The notes below the pieces were generated by a model. The model was not told the origin of the DNA, did no database searches, and was given only the letters and a program-made list of their open reading frames with translations. Below, in pieces: positions 5,580-7,286 of a stretch of 7,286 nt of DNA. Origin of the DNA: Clostridia bacterium (GTDB taxonomy: Bacteria; Bacillota; Clostridia; Oscillospirales; CAG-272); contig JAFNZX010000319.1 of NCBI GenBank assembly GCA_017382615.1, positions 1 through 7,286 of the forward strand, written 5' to 3'. Position 1 is the first letter of the stretch; each line of letters opens with the position of its first letter. Made by a program: the position numbers and the translations under genes.

Positions 5580-7286
5580 ATGAAAAAGTTACTCGTTTTG
5601 TTGGCACTTTGCATGGTTATCTCCGTCGTTCTGGTTGCGTGCGACACGCCCGAACAACCCGTAGAAGACACCACCGCAGGTACCACCGAAGCCCCCACCA
5701 CCGGTACTGAGGCTCCTTCCGAGACTGAAGCTCCTACTACGGACACTGAAGCTCCTACTACGGACACTGAAGCTCCCACTACCGACACCGAAGCTCCCAC
5801 CACCGACACCGAATCCGAGACCGAGCCCCCCGTGGTAATCGATCCCGTTAAGGTCGGCATGTCCTTCGACCAGCTCTACACCGGCAATGGCCCCGCTACT
5901 GCAGGTGAAGAGAACTTCTTTGCTCCCGGCAGCTCCTCCTCTTGGGATGGCAATGCTGTGATCGAAGACTACAACGTTCAGTACGTAACCGTTTGGGGTT
6001 GGGTTGCATTCTTTGCTGAAACTCCCGGCACCTTCGGCTACCAGATCGGCGATGCTGATCCCGTATTCGACGCTGCATTCTTCGTTGAGGCTGAACAGCC
6101 CGTTGTTGACGCTGCTCTCGCTCAGGGCGGTAAGAGCGCTGCAAGAATGCACATCTCTATTCCCGTTGAGTACCTCGCAGGCGAAGAGATCGTAATCAAG
6201 GCCGTTGCTAAGGACGCCGTTGGCACCGTTGAGACTCTTGTTGAGTTCAAGCTCACCAAGCCCGTTAACCCCAACGCTCCCATCGCATTCATTCCCGCTG
6301 CTGAAATGGCACCCACTATCCCCGGTTCTGTTGATATTACCGGCACTGAAATGAGTGCTGACGGTCAGTACGTTACCATCACCACCGGCAACACCAACAA
6401 TGACCCTTACCACGATCCTAACTATCTGCTTCCTATGTTGACCGGTAAGGCAACCGTTGCTCAGTTCGTTGCTATCAAGTACCGCACCTCCGTTGAAGGC
6501 GCTCGCAGCGAAGTTTTCGTTGGCTCCGGTCAAGGTCCTAACGGCCAGGGCGACAACTACGCCTTTGATGTAGTAACCGACGGTAAGTGGAACCTGGCTA
6601 TCATCGACCTTGCTAACACTCCCGCAGTAGTTGATAACGTGATCAACTATCTGCGTTGGGACCCCTACGTTGGTACTGCTGAAACCTCTACCATCGATAT
6701 GGCTTACATCGCTCTGTTCTCCTCTGCTGAGGCAGCTGTCGCTTACGATGCTAACTTCAAGGGCGTACTCGTTGACACCCTGAACGTTCCTACCTCTGAT
6801 TGGACCGTAACCGGCCACCGCCAGGGTATCATGGATTCCACCGACGGCATGGTTGCTGCAGGCGGCGTTGAGTTCGGCGCTCTCTTGCACCAGGGTTACA
6901 TCTACGTTGGCGATATCAACCTGGCTGAAATGTCCAAGGTTGTTATCTACTTCGGTATCGACGGTTCTCAGACCACCATCGACCTGCACGCTGCTTCCGC
7001 AAACAACCGCATCATTCTGACCTCCGCTGACCAGGCTATGACCAACTCCCCCACTGAGGAAGTTGTTCTGGCTGCTAACACCTACACCGAGCTCGGTTGG
7101 GCAGTTCATGCTATCGAGATCGATCTGACCGGTGTTGACTACAACGGTCCCGTTTACGTAACCTACGACACTCTGCCCGGCACCTTCATGCTCATCAGCT
7201 CCGTTGAGTTCACTTACGATCCCGACTACGTTGAGCCCGAAGAGCCCGCTGAGCCCGTAATCGGCTCTGCTGACTTCAACACCATC
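5580..7286 (+). CDS. Large acidic surface lipoprotein with TEAPTTD-repeat linker, 3' truncated by the window
   Basis: I do not recognise a named family. The frame stays open for 569 codons to the window end. Residues 1-21 form a lipoprotein signal peptide, MKKLLVLLALCMVISVVLVAC, when read as a Lys-Lys start, a hydrophobic core and the lipobox LVAC, giving lipidated Cys21 on the outer face of the membrane. Residues 22-84 are a Thr/Glu/Pro/Asp-rich linker with four 7-residue repeats at 48-75. Three probable beta-rich modules follow at about 85-227, 228-393 and 394-546, then a second Glu/Pro-rich linker (EPEEPAEPV) leading into further sequence. The second module ends in a pattern (YLRWDPYVG, then IDMAYIALFSS) that I associate with jelly-roll or carbohydrate-binding-like modules of gut Clostridia surface proteins; this is tentative. 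The ATG at 5580 is preferred because AAAGGA lies nine bases before it; an in-frame ATG at 5562 is possible. The codon choice differs from the neighbours (mostly GTT, GCT, ATC, AAC, TTC), which suggests high expression. Confidence 0.88.
   Translation, partial: MKKLLVLLALCMVISVVLVACDTPEQPVEDTTAGTTEAPTTGTEAPSETEAPTTDTEAPTTDTEAPTTDTEAPTTDTESETEPPVVIDPVKVGMSFDQLYTGNGPATAGEENFFAPGSSSSWDGNAVIEDYNVQYVTVWGWVAFFAETPGTFGYQIGDADPVFDAAFFVEAEQPVVDAALAQGGKSAARMHISIPVEYLAGEEIVIKAVAKDAVGTVETLVEFKLTKPVNPNAPIAFIPAAEMAPTIPGSVDITGTEMSADGQYVTITTGNTNNDPYHDPNYLLPMLTGKATVAQFVAIKYRTSVEGARSEVFVGSGQGPNGQGDNYAFDVVTDGKWNLAIIDLANTPAVVDNVINYLRWDPYVGTAETSTIDMAYIALFSSAEAAVAYDANFKGVLVDTLNVPTSDWTVTGHRQGIMDSTDGMVAAGGVEFGALLHQGYIYVGDINLAEMSKVVIYFGIDGSQTTIDLHAASANNRIILTSADQAMTNSPTEEVVLAANTYTELGWAVHAIEIDLTGVDYNGPVYVTYDTLPGTFMLISSVEFTYDPDYVEPEEPAEPVIGSADFNTI
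5721..5804 (+). repeat. Four tandem copies of a 21-bp repeat in the lipoprotein linker
   Basis: Four consecutive 21-base units (5721-5741, 5742-5762, 5763-5783, 5784-5804) encode (E/D)TEAPTT each. Units 1 and 2 differ by a single base (GAG against GAC at the third base), while units 3 and 4 differ from them mainly by T-to-C and G-to-C third-position changes. A degenerate copy precedes them (TTEAPTTGTEAPSE) and a partial one follows (DTESETE). The unit length is a multiple of three, so copy-number change would keep the frame. Confidence 0.9.

Noticed and set aside
5589..7109. A 506-codon open frame on the minus strand inside the lipoprotein gene
   Set aside because: It is in exact codon register with the sense gene, so antisense stops can arise only from sense codons TTA, CTA or TCA, which this gene nearly lacks. 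The frame ends precisely at the gene's only TTA (codon 4). It is a codon-bias artefact, and the sense product has a clear signal peptide and RBS.

Overview
The window looks like a chromosomal segment from an anaerobic Clostridia-type Firmicute, probably a gut lineage. This is inferred from the strong AAGGAGG/AAAGGA ribosome-binding sites, a type III glutamine synthetase, a RarA with a DEIQYFN-type Walker B region, and a lipoprotein with a TEAPTTD linker. There is no phage, plasmid, CRISPR or defence gene cassette, and no RNA gene that I can recognise. All genes are on the + strand.

Layout. The last 28 codons of serS (seryl-tRNA synthetase) open the window. A structured 76-base spacer follows, then a two-membrane-segment protein of unknown function (164-865), a class I glutamine amidotransferase-like hydrolase of the gamma-glutamyl-GABA hydrolase family (892-1587) and rarA (1584-2801). 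Spacings of 76, 26 and -4 bases suggest a co-transcribed run. The gap at 2802-3285 is almost filled by a non-coding element of about 397 bp. It is one large imperfect palindrome with perfect 21-bp ends, and each arm carries three small hairpins in matching order. Next comes glnN, a type III glutamine synthetase (3286-5370), apparently its own unit. It is followed by a strong hairpin at 5388-5426 and a very AT-rich leader with a plausible sigma-70/SigA promoter. The last gene (5580 to the window end) is a long acidic surface lipoprotein with a 21-bp tandem repeat in its linker and a codon choice unlike its neighbours. It continues beyond the window.

How the genes fit together. serS, rarA, the hydrolase and glnN are housekeeping functions (translation, replication-fork maintenance, gamma-glutamyl and glutamine chemistry) with no evident shared pathway. 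The two observations most worth following up are the palindromic element, whose hairpin 1 shows compensated base-pair changes between its arms, and the lipoprotein, which appears built for high expression. I did not find convincing evidence of a new multi-gene system.
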